DNA from: Maea johnstoni
Taxonomy: Eukaryota; Annelida; Polychaeta; Spionida; Magelonidae
Assembly: GCA_963942565.1 (NCBI GenBank)
Contig: OZ012694.1
Location: forward strand, 36,667,484-36,731,483
Length of the DNA: 64,000 nucleotides
Direction of reading: 5' to 3'
A program made the position numbers and the translations under genes. Positions 21,706 through 30,469 of the stretch are shown piece after piece (position 1 is the stretch's first letter; each line of letters starts with the position of its first letter). The notes beneath the pieces were generated by a model that was not told the DNA's origin, ran no database searches, and saw only the letters and a list, made by a program, of their open reading frames with translations.

Positions 21706-22200
21706 CATTAGTGGCAGGCCAGGAACAACTCGGGAAGGCAGGGAATGCAGGGTATAACAAGTTTATGTAACACAACGTATATACAGGTGATGTTTGTCTC
21801 GAAGAACATGACCACGAGCTGGTCAAGCTCGGCCCGTAGTATTATAGAAAAAGATACAATGTATCATTGTATCGAACCCTTATGTACACTCTACAATTAC
21901 TGTCACCTCTGTGCACTGTGTGCACTGTAACTGAATCGGCACGCAGGCCTGGTGACTGATGCAAGGTATAGAGGTGGCACGCTGGCCTATAACGAATGGA
22001 TACAATGTAGCGAAGGGTTGTGTGACCCTCGCTGGTGAAAACCCTTTAATAATAAAGACTCAAAAAGATACAATGTATCGGTTGTTACTCATTAATGGCT
22101 ATAACCTAGTCCATTACCACGTCAGTACAAGAAACCACACGCCCCCGCAGGGGGAAAAACCCTTTAACCACTGTGCTTTGTAAGCAGGGTTGCGTTAACG
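21706..22200 (-). repeat. Split direct repeat B2 (3' end of the Ngaro element)
   Basis: 495 bp, identical as read to 22601-23095. It forms the outer 3' terminus on the minus strand. Confidence 0.92.
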
Positions 22201-22309
22201 ACCTTAAATAGCTGGGAGTGTGTACGCTCCAACAGAACTGCCTGCTATCCCCCCCCCCCCCCTCCCCCCCTCTGTCCCCCTAAGGTGACTCTGAGGGCGG
22301 GTGGGTGGG
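22201..22309 (-). other. 109-bp unique spacer between B2 and A2
   Basis: Present once in the element. It has a long C run (about 22249-22280) and no open frame. The typical layout places A2 and B2 close together, so this insert is worth noting. Confidence 0.7.
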
Positions 22310-22600
22310 AAAAGTTGAGTTAGGTGATGCGCCGAGTAGGTGATGTCCGCAGTAGTCGGGAAACTCAAGCTAATTGCCTGACACGCGAACTCGACAGCAC
22401 GCTGAGTGGGTGTACGTGCCGGTGCTGGCGGGCCTGAGCTGAGCGAAGCCCTGTGATTGGTGGGATCGGCACGCGACCGTGTAGGTTACAGAGTATCGGG
22501 CCGCGCGTGGCGACCTGGAGTGCCTACGTGTGTGTGTCGGGGAGGGTAGTAGGGGTCGCCCCTGGCCGCCCCAAATGCCCCGGAATAAACATTCCCCAGA
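22310..22600 (-). repeat. Split direct repeat A2
   Basis: 291 bp at a constant offset of 4770 bp from 27080-27370. It abuts B1 at 22600/22601, reproducing the junction expected when the two outer ends of the element are joined in a circle. Confidence 0.92.
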
Positions 22601-23095
22601 CATTAGTGGCAGGCCAGGAACAACTCGGGAAGGCAGGGAATGCAGGGTATAACAAGTTTATGTAACACAACGTATATACAGGTGATGTTTGTCTCGAAGA
22701 ACATGACCACGAGCTGGTCAAGCTCGGCCCGTAGTATTATAGAAAAAGATACAATGTATCATTGTATCGAACCCTTATGTACACTCTACAATTACTGTCA
22801 CCTCTGTGCACTGTGTGCACTGTAACTGAATCGGCACGCAGGCCTGGTGACTGATGCAAGGTATAGAGGTGGCACGCTGGCCTATAACGAATGGATACAA
22901 TGTAGCGAAGGGTTGTGTGACCCTCGCTGGTGAAAACCCTTTAATAATAAAGACTCAAAAAGATACAATGTATCGGTTGTTACTCATTAATGGCTATAAC
23001 CTAGTCCATTACCACGTCAGTACAAGAAACCACACGCCCCCGCAGGGGGAAAAACCCTTTAACCACTGTGCTTTGTAAGCAGGGTTGCGTTAACG
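22601..23095 (-). repeat. Split direct repeat B1
   Basis: 495 bp, the partner of 21706-22200. It lies just after the recombinase stop codon. Confidence 0.92.
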
Positions 23096-23121
23096 GCCCA
23101 AATCGTTTGAGACCCAAGGTG

Positions 23122-24132
23122 TTAAGTTTGGGAGGGGAGGGGGCCTGTTGCTAGGCAGGCAGCTGCCCGAGCCCTGGCAGCCGTGGCTGGGACGTAGAGG
23201 CCCACGGAGGAGCCCCTCCAATCCCCTAGGAACTGTAGGTCTGGAAGGGAGGCCCCCCCCTGATAGGCGCGAGTGCAGGCCCCCCTCCTGAGAGAGTGAA
23301 AGGTGTAGCCCTGATCCCCCAGCCCTAGCTGGGGGAGCAGGGCCGCGAGCCAGCTGCGGGCTCTGCTGGCTGTGAGGTGGTGGGGCGAACTCCGTGGCCC
23401 CCTGGTGGCAAAGGAGAAAAGAGGTGTGCGAGCTGGGACTCCCCTGACCCCTGCGGCCAACTCTGTTAGTAGGGAGACTGGGCAGGCCGGGGAGGAACCC
23501 AGTGTGGGCAGTGGGACTGAGTAGGCCTGTCCCGCCGCCTGGCGGCACTTGGCCCACTTGATGGAGATGAAAACCCCTTCATCCGTGACCCCCAGGTCAG
23601 CAAACGAGGGGTAACGGGTGAAGTCGTAGGCCGCTGTGTTGGGGGGAGCTAGGGAGGAAAGGCGAGTCATGGCAAAGAAAGACACAGAAAGGAGTGAAGC
23701 GAAAGCCAGTCCCCGCGGCCCCTGTCGGCGAGCGTACCTGCAGAGCTTCTCAAGTGCCTCTAGGGGCAGCGGGGGGGCACGTGTCGGCACGTGTCGCACA
23801 GTGTGAGTTATTGAGCGGCGAAAGAGCGTAAGTTGACGCGACTCAAATGCTCCCGCATCTAAGTCGCGGTTGAGGTGAAAACCCTTGACAGAGGCTAGGG
23901 CGTTGGTGATGGATTTAGGCGCTCTGTACCCCCTGAGGAGGAATTCCCCAAAAAGAACTAGGGAGCCGGGACTGGCTGGGAAGTCCTGTAAATTAAAATG
24001 GGAGCAAAAGGCGGTGTAAAGCAATAAATGCGAACGGTGGTTCGCCAGAGTGCCTGGTCTAAAGGCATTACCTGTCCTTGCTGCCGCTGCTCTCTCCAGG
24101 TTTCGCCTATCTGCAAGGAAAATTACATCGTG
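23122..24132 (-). CDS. Tyrosine recombinase of the Ngaro element
   Basis: Joins the circular DNA copy into the genome by strand exchange at a tyrosine. The frame is open from about 24132 and slightly overlaps the end of the RT frame. It has no early ATG, so expression presumably depends on the polyprotein or on reinitiation, as is usual in DIRS-like elements. The N-terminal part (RTGNAFRPGTLANHRSHL) is the SAM-like core-binding segment typical of these enzymes. Catalytic signatures: an early Arg in FFAMTRLSSLAPP, HSLRRG near 23280-23305, and GDWRGSSVGLYV near 23205-23240, carrying the Trp and the nucleophilic Tyr. About 335 residues, a normal size. Looks whole. Confidence 0.9.
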   Translation of the reverse strand, partial: HDVIFLADRRNLERAAAARTGNAFRPGTLANHRSHLLLYTAFCSHFNLQDFPASPGSLVLFGEFLLRGYRAPKSITNALASVKGFHLNRDLDAGAFESRQLTLFRRSITHTVRHVPTRAPPLPLEALEKLCRYARRQGPRGLAFASLLSVSFFAMTRLSSLAPPNTAAYDFTRYPSFADLGVTDEGVFISIKWAKCRQAAGQAYSVPLPTLGSSPACPVSLLTELAAGVRGVPARTPLFSFATRGPRSSPHHLTASRARSWLAALLPQLGLGDQGYTFHSLRRGACTRAYQGGASLPDLQFLGDWRGSSVGLYVPATAARARAAACLATGPLPSQT

Positions 24133-26051
24133 TTAACTATGTCAAATCGTGCCCTGGGGATGCGTACCTGCCGCGCCCGGCATAACTGGGGGTCTTCTGC
24201 CACCCTTCTGGCAAAAGTGGGCCCTGTGTGCGCACGGGAGAGCGCGTCCGCTCTGCGCATAGTGGCCCCTGGTTTGTGAGTAACATGCAGCTCTATGTCA
24301 TGTGTTGTGCTCACCATGAAAAGTTCTCTGACACACCCCTGTATGTAGGGGTCCCTGGAACGGCCCGAGCGCACTGCCAGGCAGGCGTTCATATTGTCAC
24401 AGTGGACGGCGACCCTGTGATGTGCCCACTCCGTTGCCCAGGTTTTTGTGGCTACCACAATGTTGAGTAGCTCTAGGTGGGCTATCGGGTGCTGTTCGCG
24501 GACAATCGCTTCCGGGAATTGTTCCGAGTAGAACTGGGTGCCATTGTATGCCCCGCACCCCGTTAAGCAGGCATCCAGCTCGAGTTCATCTTGGCACTGT
24601 ACGGTGTCTTTCAGGATGATGCGTACTCCGTTGTACGCTGGCCAAAGTTCCCTGAAGAAACCTAGGTCCCGTTTAAAGCCTAGGGATAGCGTTTCTGTGC
24701 CCCTGCGCGGAGCCTCACGTAGGTTTTCAAGCATGCGGTTGGTGAAGATCCGCGCCGGGGGTGATACACTTGCAACAAATTGCAGCAACCCTAGGAGCTG
24801 CTGCATCTCACGTTGGGTGGCCCTCTGGCGGTCGGCCCACTCATCCAGGACTTCCCCGATCTCCCCCATCTTGCCGTCGGGGATACGCATGGTCATCCTG
24901 TTGGAATCGAATAGGATGCCCAGCCAGATCATGGTTTGGGCCGGCCTGCAGACTTTCTTTGTGGCTTCTACTAGGCCCACTTTCCCCATTATGTCCTGTA
25001 GTTCATCTAGGGCATCGTCCGCCCTCTCCCTCGTGCCCTCAGCCCCCCCGAAATCGTCCAGGTATGGCCGAGAATAGTACCCATGGAGGCCGTGCACATA
25101 AGAGACTGCTTCGGAGGTCCTCTGCATGAAGAGGGCTGATGTTTTAAGGCCAAAGGGGGGACACATGTCCGAGTAGAACTTACCCCTGTGTTGGAGCCCG
25201 AGCAGGGGCCAGTCCGTGGGGTCGACTCGTAGTTGTCTGTACCCTCGGGCTAGGTCTGTTTTGTACATCCATGCCCCTGGCCCCAGCTCGAGCAGTCTGT
25301 CCTCCATATACTGGACAGTGGGGAGGGTGATCTTGGCTTCGGCGTCCAGGTACGTGCCTGCTTCCACCCCGTCGTTGATAGAAGCCCCATCTGGCCAAGA
25401 TAAGTCCATGATTACCCTTCGATGGGGGGAGTCCTTTTTGGGCTTAGTCATTAGGGGACTCACGTGGGTGGGGGCGACCGGGGGGCCGTCAAACGGGCCG
25501 ATCAACGCCTGGTGTTCGAGTTCTGTTGCTATGTAGTGGTCGATGTCTGCCTCGTACAGGGTGGCTGAGGCATGGTTGTCGAGGGTGGACTTGAGGGGGG
25601 CCGAGCGGTCGAAGTTCACGGGCCACCCGAACTCCAGCATCTGCACTAAATGGCCATCCGTGTAGTCGGCCAAATATTCTTTCCAAGCTGCGATGTTGAG
25701 GCCACTGGGGACCCTGAAGCGAGCCCCCTCATAGTTGTAGTGACCGGTGGCCACCACAGTCTCGTAGACGTGCCTGAGATCCGCCCGCCGCTGGTCACGG
25801 GGGGGCCCTGGCCCGTGTTTAACCTTGACCCCCTCGTCCGTAGTGTCAACATCCGGTTGACCCCGCTCCCCCGACCCTGAGTGCACTGGGTCGCCCTGGC
25901 TGTCGATACAATGTACTTCCCCTGGAGGCTCCGTGTTAACTGCCTCCAGGGCTTCGCACCTGTCACTCTCCCTTAGTTCATGGGTGGGGGGGAAGCTTAC
26001 GCATCCCCCTTTTTCCCGTTTTTTGAAGCGTCTGTTGTCTTGCGGATGCAT
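24123..26051 (-). CDS. Reverse transcriptase-RNase H of the Ngaro element
   Basis: 642 codons from an ATG at 26051, overlapping the end of gag by 55 bp in another frame. The first 120 residues are polar and not recognised. RT follows: TKPKKDSPHRRVIMDLSWP, then DLARGYRQLRVDP, then the catalytic YLDDFG box near 25048-25068. The thumb and RNase H come next, with ELDACLTGCG (first acidic site), AHLELLN, VHCDNMNA and ADALSRAHTG near the C-terminus. YLDD followed by FG, and the AHLELLN spacing, are typical of DIRS-like RTs rather than of Ty3/gypsy. It copies the element RNA and removes the template. Looks whole. Confidence 0.93.
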   Translation of the reverse strand: MHPQDNRRFKKREKGGCVSFPPTHELRESDRCEALEAVNTEPPGEVHCIDSQGDPVHSGSGERGQPDVDTTDEGVKVKHGPGPPRDQRRADLRHVYETVVATGHYNYEGARFRVPSGLNIAAWKEYLADYTDGHLVQMLEFGWPVNFDRSAPLKSTLDNHASATLYEADIDHYIATELEHQALIGPFDGPPVAPTHVSPLMTKPKKDSPHRRVIMDLSWPDGASINDGVEAGTYLDAEAKITLPTVQYMEDRLLELGPGAWMYKTDLARGYRQLRVDPTDWPLLGLQHRGKFYSDMCPPFGLKTSALFMQRTSEAVSYVHGLHGYYSRPYLDDFGGAEGTRERADDALDELQDIMGKVGLVEATKKVCRPAQTMIWLGILFDSNRMTMRIPDGKMGEIGEVLDEWADRQRATQREMQQLLGLLQFVASVSPPARIFTNRMLENLREAPRRGTETLSLGFKRDLGFFRELWPAYNGVRIILKDTVQCQDELELDACLTGCGAYNGTQFYSEQFPEAIVREQHPIAHLELLNIVVATKTWATEWAHHRVAVHCDNMNACLAVRSGRSRDPYIQGCVRELFMVSTTHDIELHVTHKPGATMRRADALSRAHTGPTFARRVAEDPQLCRARQVRIPRARFDIVNTM

Positions 26052-27022
26052 TCATCTTCGGGATGCCTGCACATCAGGGAGGCCGACCTGTGGCAGTACG
26101 CACATGCGTGTGTGAATGGTGCATGGTCGCGATTCTGCTCGCATGTGCGCTTCTGGAATGCGGCACAGCATTTCATGCCTGTGGGTGCCGTGCGAGGTTG
26201 CGGTCTCGTTGCCTCCTTCGTTTCTTTCCCCTCTTTCGTCTCAGGGAAGACTGCCCTAGAATAAGTCATACGGTACTCACGGATAGTCTCTGTGTCCTCC
26301 CACCGCATGTCGCCCTTTTCTACCTCAATGCCCAGTGTCTCATAGAAGTTTCGGGCATTGATCCACGAGTAATCTACTGCGTCTTGCATGACGATGCGGA
26401 GCAACGGTATCATGATTTTCTCGTCCATGCCGTTTCGTGGGTTAATGAGCATGGTGAGGTAGCCGTAGACAAACTCCTCCGGTGTGAGTTCGGCGTAGTT
26501 AAGTGTGCGTCGTTTGCCATTGGTCATGCGACGCACATGCATGTGCGGCCAGTCTATGCTGTGTTTTATGCGATCTGTGGCCACCATCAGGGAGCCAGAT
26601 TTCTTACCCTGTGTTTTCGGCCTTGTGAAGTCCACCGTATCCTGGTCGTCTAGTTCATCTTCCTTCCATTGTGCGATGCGGCCCGCTGCTTGGGCCATGA
26701 GGTGGATGTTGTGCCGTAGGGAGTCGGGTGTCGCTGCCTCGGCCCCGAGGGCAGGTTGAGTGGATCCCGTTTCGCTGGCTTCTTCCTCCCCCATTTCGCT
26801 GTCGTTTTCTTGTGTGTCGTTATTCCCCGTTGCAGTGTTATTGTCCTGCATCTGTGTTCGCATATCCTGCATTTGCGACTGAAGATCAGATATGGCTCGG
26901 AGTATCTGTTCCTGTGTGCCGTTACCGGCCTCTGGCGTATCATCGTTCACTCGCCGGCAGTGTTTCCCTGTGGGAGCAGGGTGAACAATCCCACATTTCC
27001 TGCATCTGTACTCGCGGGGCAT
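25997..27022 (-). CDS. Gag-like protein of the Ngaro element
   Basis: 341 codons from an ATG at 27022, the first gene after repeat A1. The N-terminus has a small zinc-binding pattern (CRKCG...HC). Residues about 35-75 are Gln/Asn-rich and coiled-coil-like (QILRAISDLQSQMQDMRTQM). The middle includes YGYLTMLINPRN and WINARNFYETLGIEVEKGD, the region matching the Ngaro/DIRS gag family. The C-terminus has a Cys/His cluster (CCAAFQKRTC, HACAYCHRSASLMC) and a basic tail. It probably packages the RNA. Looks whole. Confidence 0.85.
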   Translation of the reverse strand: MPREYRCRKCGIVHPAPTGKHCRRVNDDTPEAGNGTQEQILRAISDLQSQMQDMRTQMQDNNTATGNNDTQENDSEMGEEEASETGSTQPALGAEAATPDSLRHNIHLMAQAAGRIAQWKEDELDDQDTVDFTRPKTQGKKSGSLMVATDRIKHSIDWPHMHVRRMTNGKRRTLNYAELTPEEFVYGYLTMLINPRNGMDEKIMIPLLRIVMQDAVDYSWINARNFYETLGIEVEKGDMRWEDTETIREYRMTYSRAVFPETKEGKETKEATRPQPRTAPTGMKCCAAFQKRTCEQNRDHAPFTHACAYCHRSASLMCRHPEDECIRKTTDASKNGKKGDA

Positions 27023-27091
27023 CTTAAATCCGTTTGGAGTCGTTAAAAGTTGAGTCTCTTAAATCCGTTTGGAGTCGTTAAAAGTTGAGTT
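27023..27091. repeat. 36-bp tandem duplication in front of gag
   Basis: Two copies of TCTTAAATCCGTTTGGAGTC plus CGTTAAAAGTTGAGT, offset by 36 bp, immediately before the gag start on the minus strand. The second copy runs into repeat A1. It may mark the leader of the element. Confidence 0.8.
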
Positions 27092-27370
27092 AGGTGATGC
27101 GCCGAGTAGGTGATGTCCGCAGTAGTCGGGAAACTCAAGCTAATTGCCTGACACGCGAACTCGACAGCACGCTGAGTGGGTGTACGTGCCGGTGCTGGCG
27201 GGCCTGAGCTGAGCGAAGCCCTGTGATTGGTGGGATCGGCACGCGACCGTGTAGGTTACAGAGTATCGGGCCGCGCGTGGCGACCTGGAGTGCCTACGTG
27301 TGTGTGTCGGGGAGGGTAGTAGGGGTCGCCCCTGGCCGCCCCAAATGCCCCGGAATAAACATTCCCCAGA
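27080..27370 (-). repeat. Split direct repeat A1 (5' end of the Ngaro element)
   Basis: 291 bp, the partner of 22310-22600. On the minus strand it begins TCTGGGGAATG and is the outer 5' terminus. Confidence 0.92.
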
Positions 27371-27949
27371 CCTTTACACATTCCAACAAGAATTATTAAT
27401 CAAAGAATCAAGAAAATCTTTTTAATAGTTGTGCTATTCATCTGTGTCTAGGTTTGACATTCACGATCTGTATTTATTGATAATGACGGTGAATCATTTT
27501 CAGTTGTGTGAGACTACTGCAAAATGCCAGAACATGAATATCAAATGCTAGTATAGTAGTAGTAGGTAGTATACCACTCTTTCATATGCAGGGGACAGTG
27601 TCTTTGGCTATGATGTCAAATATTACTTACCTAATTTAAACCTTTATCATATTTTGAATAGTACCCAGAACAAATTTTCAATCAAATACCATTGAAATAA
27701 TTCAATTAAAGAATACCTTGGGTGAATTCTGACAGTAAGTTGTATTGTTATGAAATGATCATAAATAAAAATGAAAACTGGTTCCAAAAAAGTGCTATTC
27801 ATTTGGTAGCAGTATTAATTTGTGAATGGTACACAGGTGACAAAATTTTGATCAATCTTTTTTCCTTGTAATGTCAGATATTTTATTGTCATGAATTGGT
27901 CATATCAATAAATGCCAGAGGCCTGAGTTAAACAGAAAAGAGATTTGAT
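27371..27949. other. AT-rich intergenic DNA
   Basis: Nothing recognised. Confidence 0.5.
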
Positions 27950-30450
27950 CCGCTGAATATGGCCAAAACAGCTGGGGTCATGCGTTAATAGATATCTGGC
28001 AGCAACAACAGTCTCGGGACAGACAGTTCACTTATTGATTATAACTAATTATTATAAATCAGATCACAACACAATAGAACTTTCAATCAATATTTCAAAA
28101 TCTCCAAGAGGTAAAGGTTGTTCCAAATTAGATAACTCATTCTTAGAAGAGGACGGGTTCGATGATTAAAGAGGCAATAAATATACATGTGATTAAAAGT
28201 ACTTATGCATTACATACCAAATTATGTGGAAATCCCCAATGGAGACAACTGAGACCTGATGCTTTCACCCAGCCAGACTCCCTGTCAGATTAGGGGAATA
28301 GTAATTGCTGTTTCAAAGAGAAGGCTAAGGAAAGGAATTAGAGGAGAAAAGATTAAAAGGAAAGAATACAAACTTTAGAATTAGTTAGGTATAAACAAAT
28401 CGAACCTACACTTGATGAACCTATATCTCAATAGGAATCTTCATGAGGATATATAGTCTTCATTTCATTTAAAGTAGATCTATGACGATTAGGGGAAAAG
28501 CCGTCAACAATTTCAAAAAAACAAAAAACAAATTAGAATTTAGGGTCAACAATGCCAGATTGTAATAGAACCTACCAACCTTTATAAAAAGTTATTCGCT
28601 TCTAAATGAACAATGGCAGGCTTTGAACATTCCTTAAGAAATTCATCTAAGTTATCTGAGTAAACAATCTCCTGAATCAACAACTACCTAAGAAGTGGAA
28701 GAATACGCCACAAATTAAAGTAAAATGTTAAAGCACCAGTCTCAATGGATTCACTAATGTTTAAAATTCATTTTAAAGAAAAAAGCCACTCTGTACATAT
28801 GTCTTAAAAAGATTTTTAGAAAATAAAAGAAAGGTACCTGATTAAATAATCTCAATTCAATAATAAAAAGGACAATTACTGTTTTCATTCATACTAAAAG
28901 TTCAACTTAGAACGGATTTGAAAATTGGAGACATTTCACATTATTAAACTGCATAAAGTTAGAACGGATTTGAAAAATTGGAGACATTTCACATAATTTA
29001 ACTGCATAAACTTAAAACGGATTTGAAAAATTGGAGACATTTCCAATTATTAAACTGTGTATACATATTTTTTTCTCAAATAGTTGTAGCAAGTATTGAT
29101 ACCATACTAAGCAATGTAATACATTGCGCTTCCATCCCATACAACCCCAGAACATTCAGCGCAGGTAAAAGGATTCTGTTAGAGGTATTTGGCTTCGTTC
29201 TTTTTGTATAGAGTAGATCACTTATTAAATCATCCTGCTAAGCTACATTCTAAGACAAAAACAAAGAATTTTAGTTGGAAAGTACCATCCATACCGAGAT
29301 GCGAATCGTAATTATAAAGATAATTCACAAAATGCAAAAATGACTAGAACACTTGAAAAAAGAAAAATGATACATGAATTGCAGCTAAAGAATGTTCACT
29401 TCTGGAGAATATAAAAGGTAGTGCAATATAAGAAAATACTATCTTAAAAAAGACGTCTTTAAAAATTTGAAAAAAAATCTGTCTTTGAAAAATGTACATT
29501 CTCTCCCTAGAAAAACAAAGGGTTAATATTAAATATAGATACATACAGATGCTTTATACATGGATGATAGCACACTATTTCTAAAAGTTGATGAAGGCAC
29601 AATCAGGAAAAGCTCTGAATGTATTTCATTTGTTACGGATGGTATTTGGTCTTTCGATCTAACTAGAAAAAAACTAAGAGTGAATAAAACTTGATAGGAT
29701 AGAGCCAAAAGACTAATCTGGGAAGGGCAGTTTGGGCTTGACTGGTCAACAACCTCTCTAGCAATGGGTGTAAATATGGACGTAGACAGAATCATTGGTA
29801 TTACCAAACTTAACGTACAACGAAAAACTGCAATAAATGAAAATTGTTACAAAAACTTGGAAAAGTTTTAGTATTAAAACATCTAGTGGTGCCAAACATT
29901 AGCCATTTCTCTTAAGCGGCAAATGCATATATTTCGATGATGAATATGCAATAAAGCGTTGAAGCAAAGTGTCAAACCCCTTTTCGGAAAAGAGTTTTTG
30001 AATCAATTGTTACGCCAAGAGATAACCGATGACCTAATACAAGATACCATTATGGATAATGGTACCATCAGGAAGCAATTTGAACTACGAGTAGGTTGAA
30101 AGACATCCTATTAGAGGAAGGAGGTATCTTGGAACAAAAACATACTGTATTGAAAGTACGTTTACTTTCACAACTAACTACTAAGAATATGGCAGATTGA
30201 AACAAAATAAGGATAAGTATCTTGCTACTTTTAAAAACGCCGAATTACAACAAAAGGATCTATGGCTTATGGGTCAAGAAACTCCTTCCTAAACAACTTA
30301 ATCAATAAAGATAGGAAAGGTGCTAACAGATATTTGGAATTTTAAACAGCATAAAAGAAAATATTTGTTGCTGTGAAAAGGGGTTACTCGTGAAGGACAT
30401 ACACGTATGGGTCACTATAATAGTTTTTAAAAACTGTGTATTGGATTCCA
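27950..30450 (+). pseudogene. Decayed L1/Tx1-like LINE, endonuclease end to RT
   Basis: Pieces in the right order on the plus strand. The end of the endonuclease reads SDHNTIELSINISKSPRGKG at about 28045-28110. RT motif LKNWRHFTLLN appears near 28910-29060 and is tandemly repeated. FSQIVVASIDTILSNVIH follows at about 29080-29130. The catalytic box region LYMDDSTLFL lies near 29550-29580. Then come GVNMDVDRIIGI and LVLKHLVVPNISHF at 29760-29920. These match the endonuclease-linker-RT layout of L1/Tx1-type LINEs (KNWRPISLLN and YADDTTLFL in live copies). Many stops and frame changes separate the pieces, and the terminal domains are not visible. Old relic; the clade is tentative. Confidence 0.7.
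28907..29060 (+). repeat. 52-bp tandem triplication of an RT-motif segment
   Basis: Three copies, starting near 28907, 28959 and 29011, of a unit containing ACGGATTTGAAAAATTGG, AGACATTT and TTAAACTGCATAAA. Each encodes a variant of LKNWRHFTLLN, the first conserved RT motif of the surrounding LINE relic. Confidence 0.85.
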
Positions 30451-30469
30451 AGACCAGTGTCCTTGGAGA

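Larger units (their letters stand above)
21706..27370 (-). mobile_element. Ngaro-type tyrosine-recombinase (DIRS-like) retrotransposon
   Basis: Read on the minus strand the order is A1 (27370-27080), gag, RT-RNase H, tyrosine recombinase, B1 (23095-22601), A2 (22600-22310), a 109-bp spacer, B2 (22200-21706). This split direct repeat layout, with RNase H and a tyrosine recombinase in place of integrase, defines the Ngaro/PAT branch of DIRS-like elements. There are no inverted terminal repeats and no methyltransferase domain, which argues against DIRS proper. The A pair (291 bp) and the B pair (495 bp) read as identical, so the copy is very young. It looks whole; I see no clear break. As the family predicts, no target duplication is evident. 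Confidence 0.93.

Noticed and set aside
21745-23078. Identical 61- and 74-codon frames occurring twice
   Set aside because: They are the two copies of repeat B of the Ngaro-type element.
23090-26943. Many open frames on both strands inside the Ngaro-type genes
   Set aside because: Shadows of the GC-rich gag, RT and recombinase frames.
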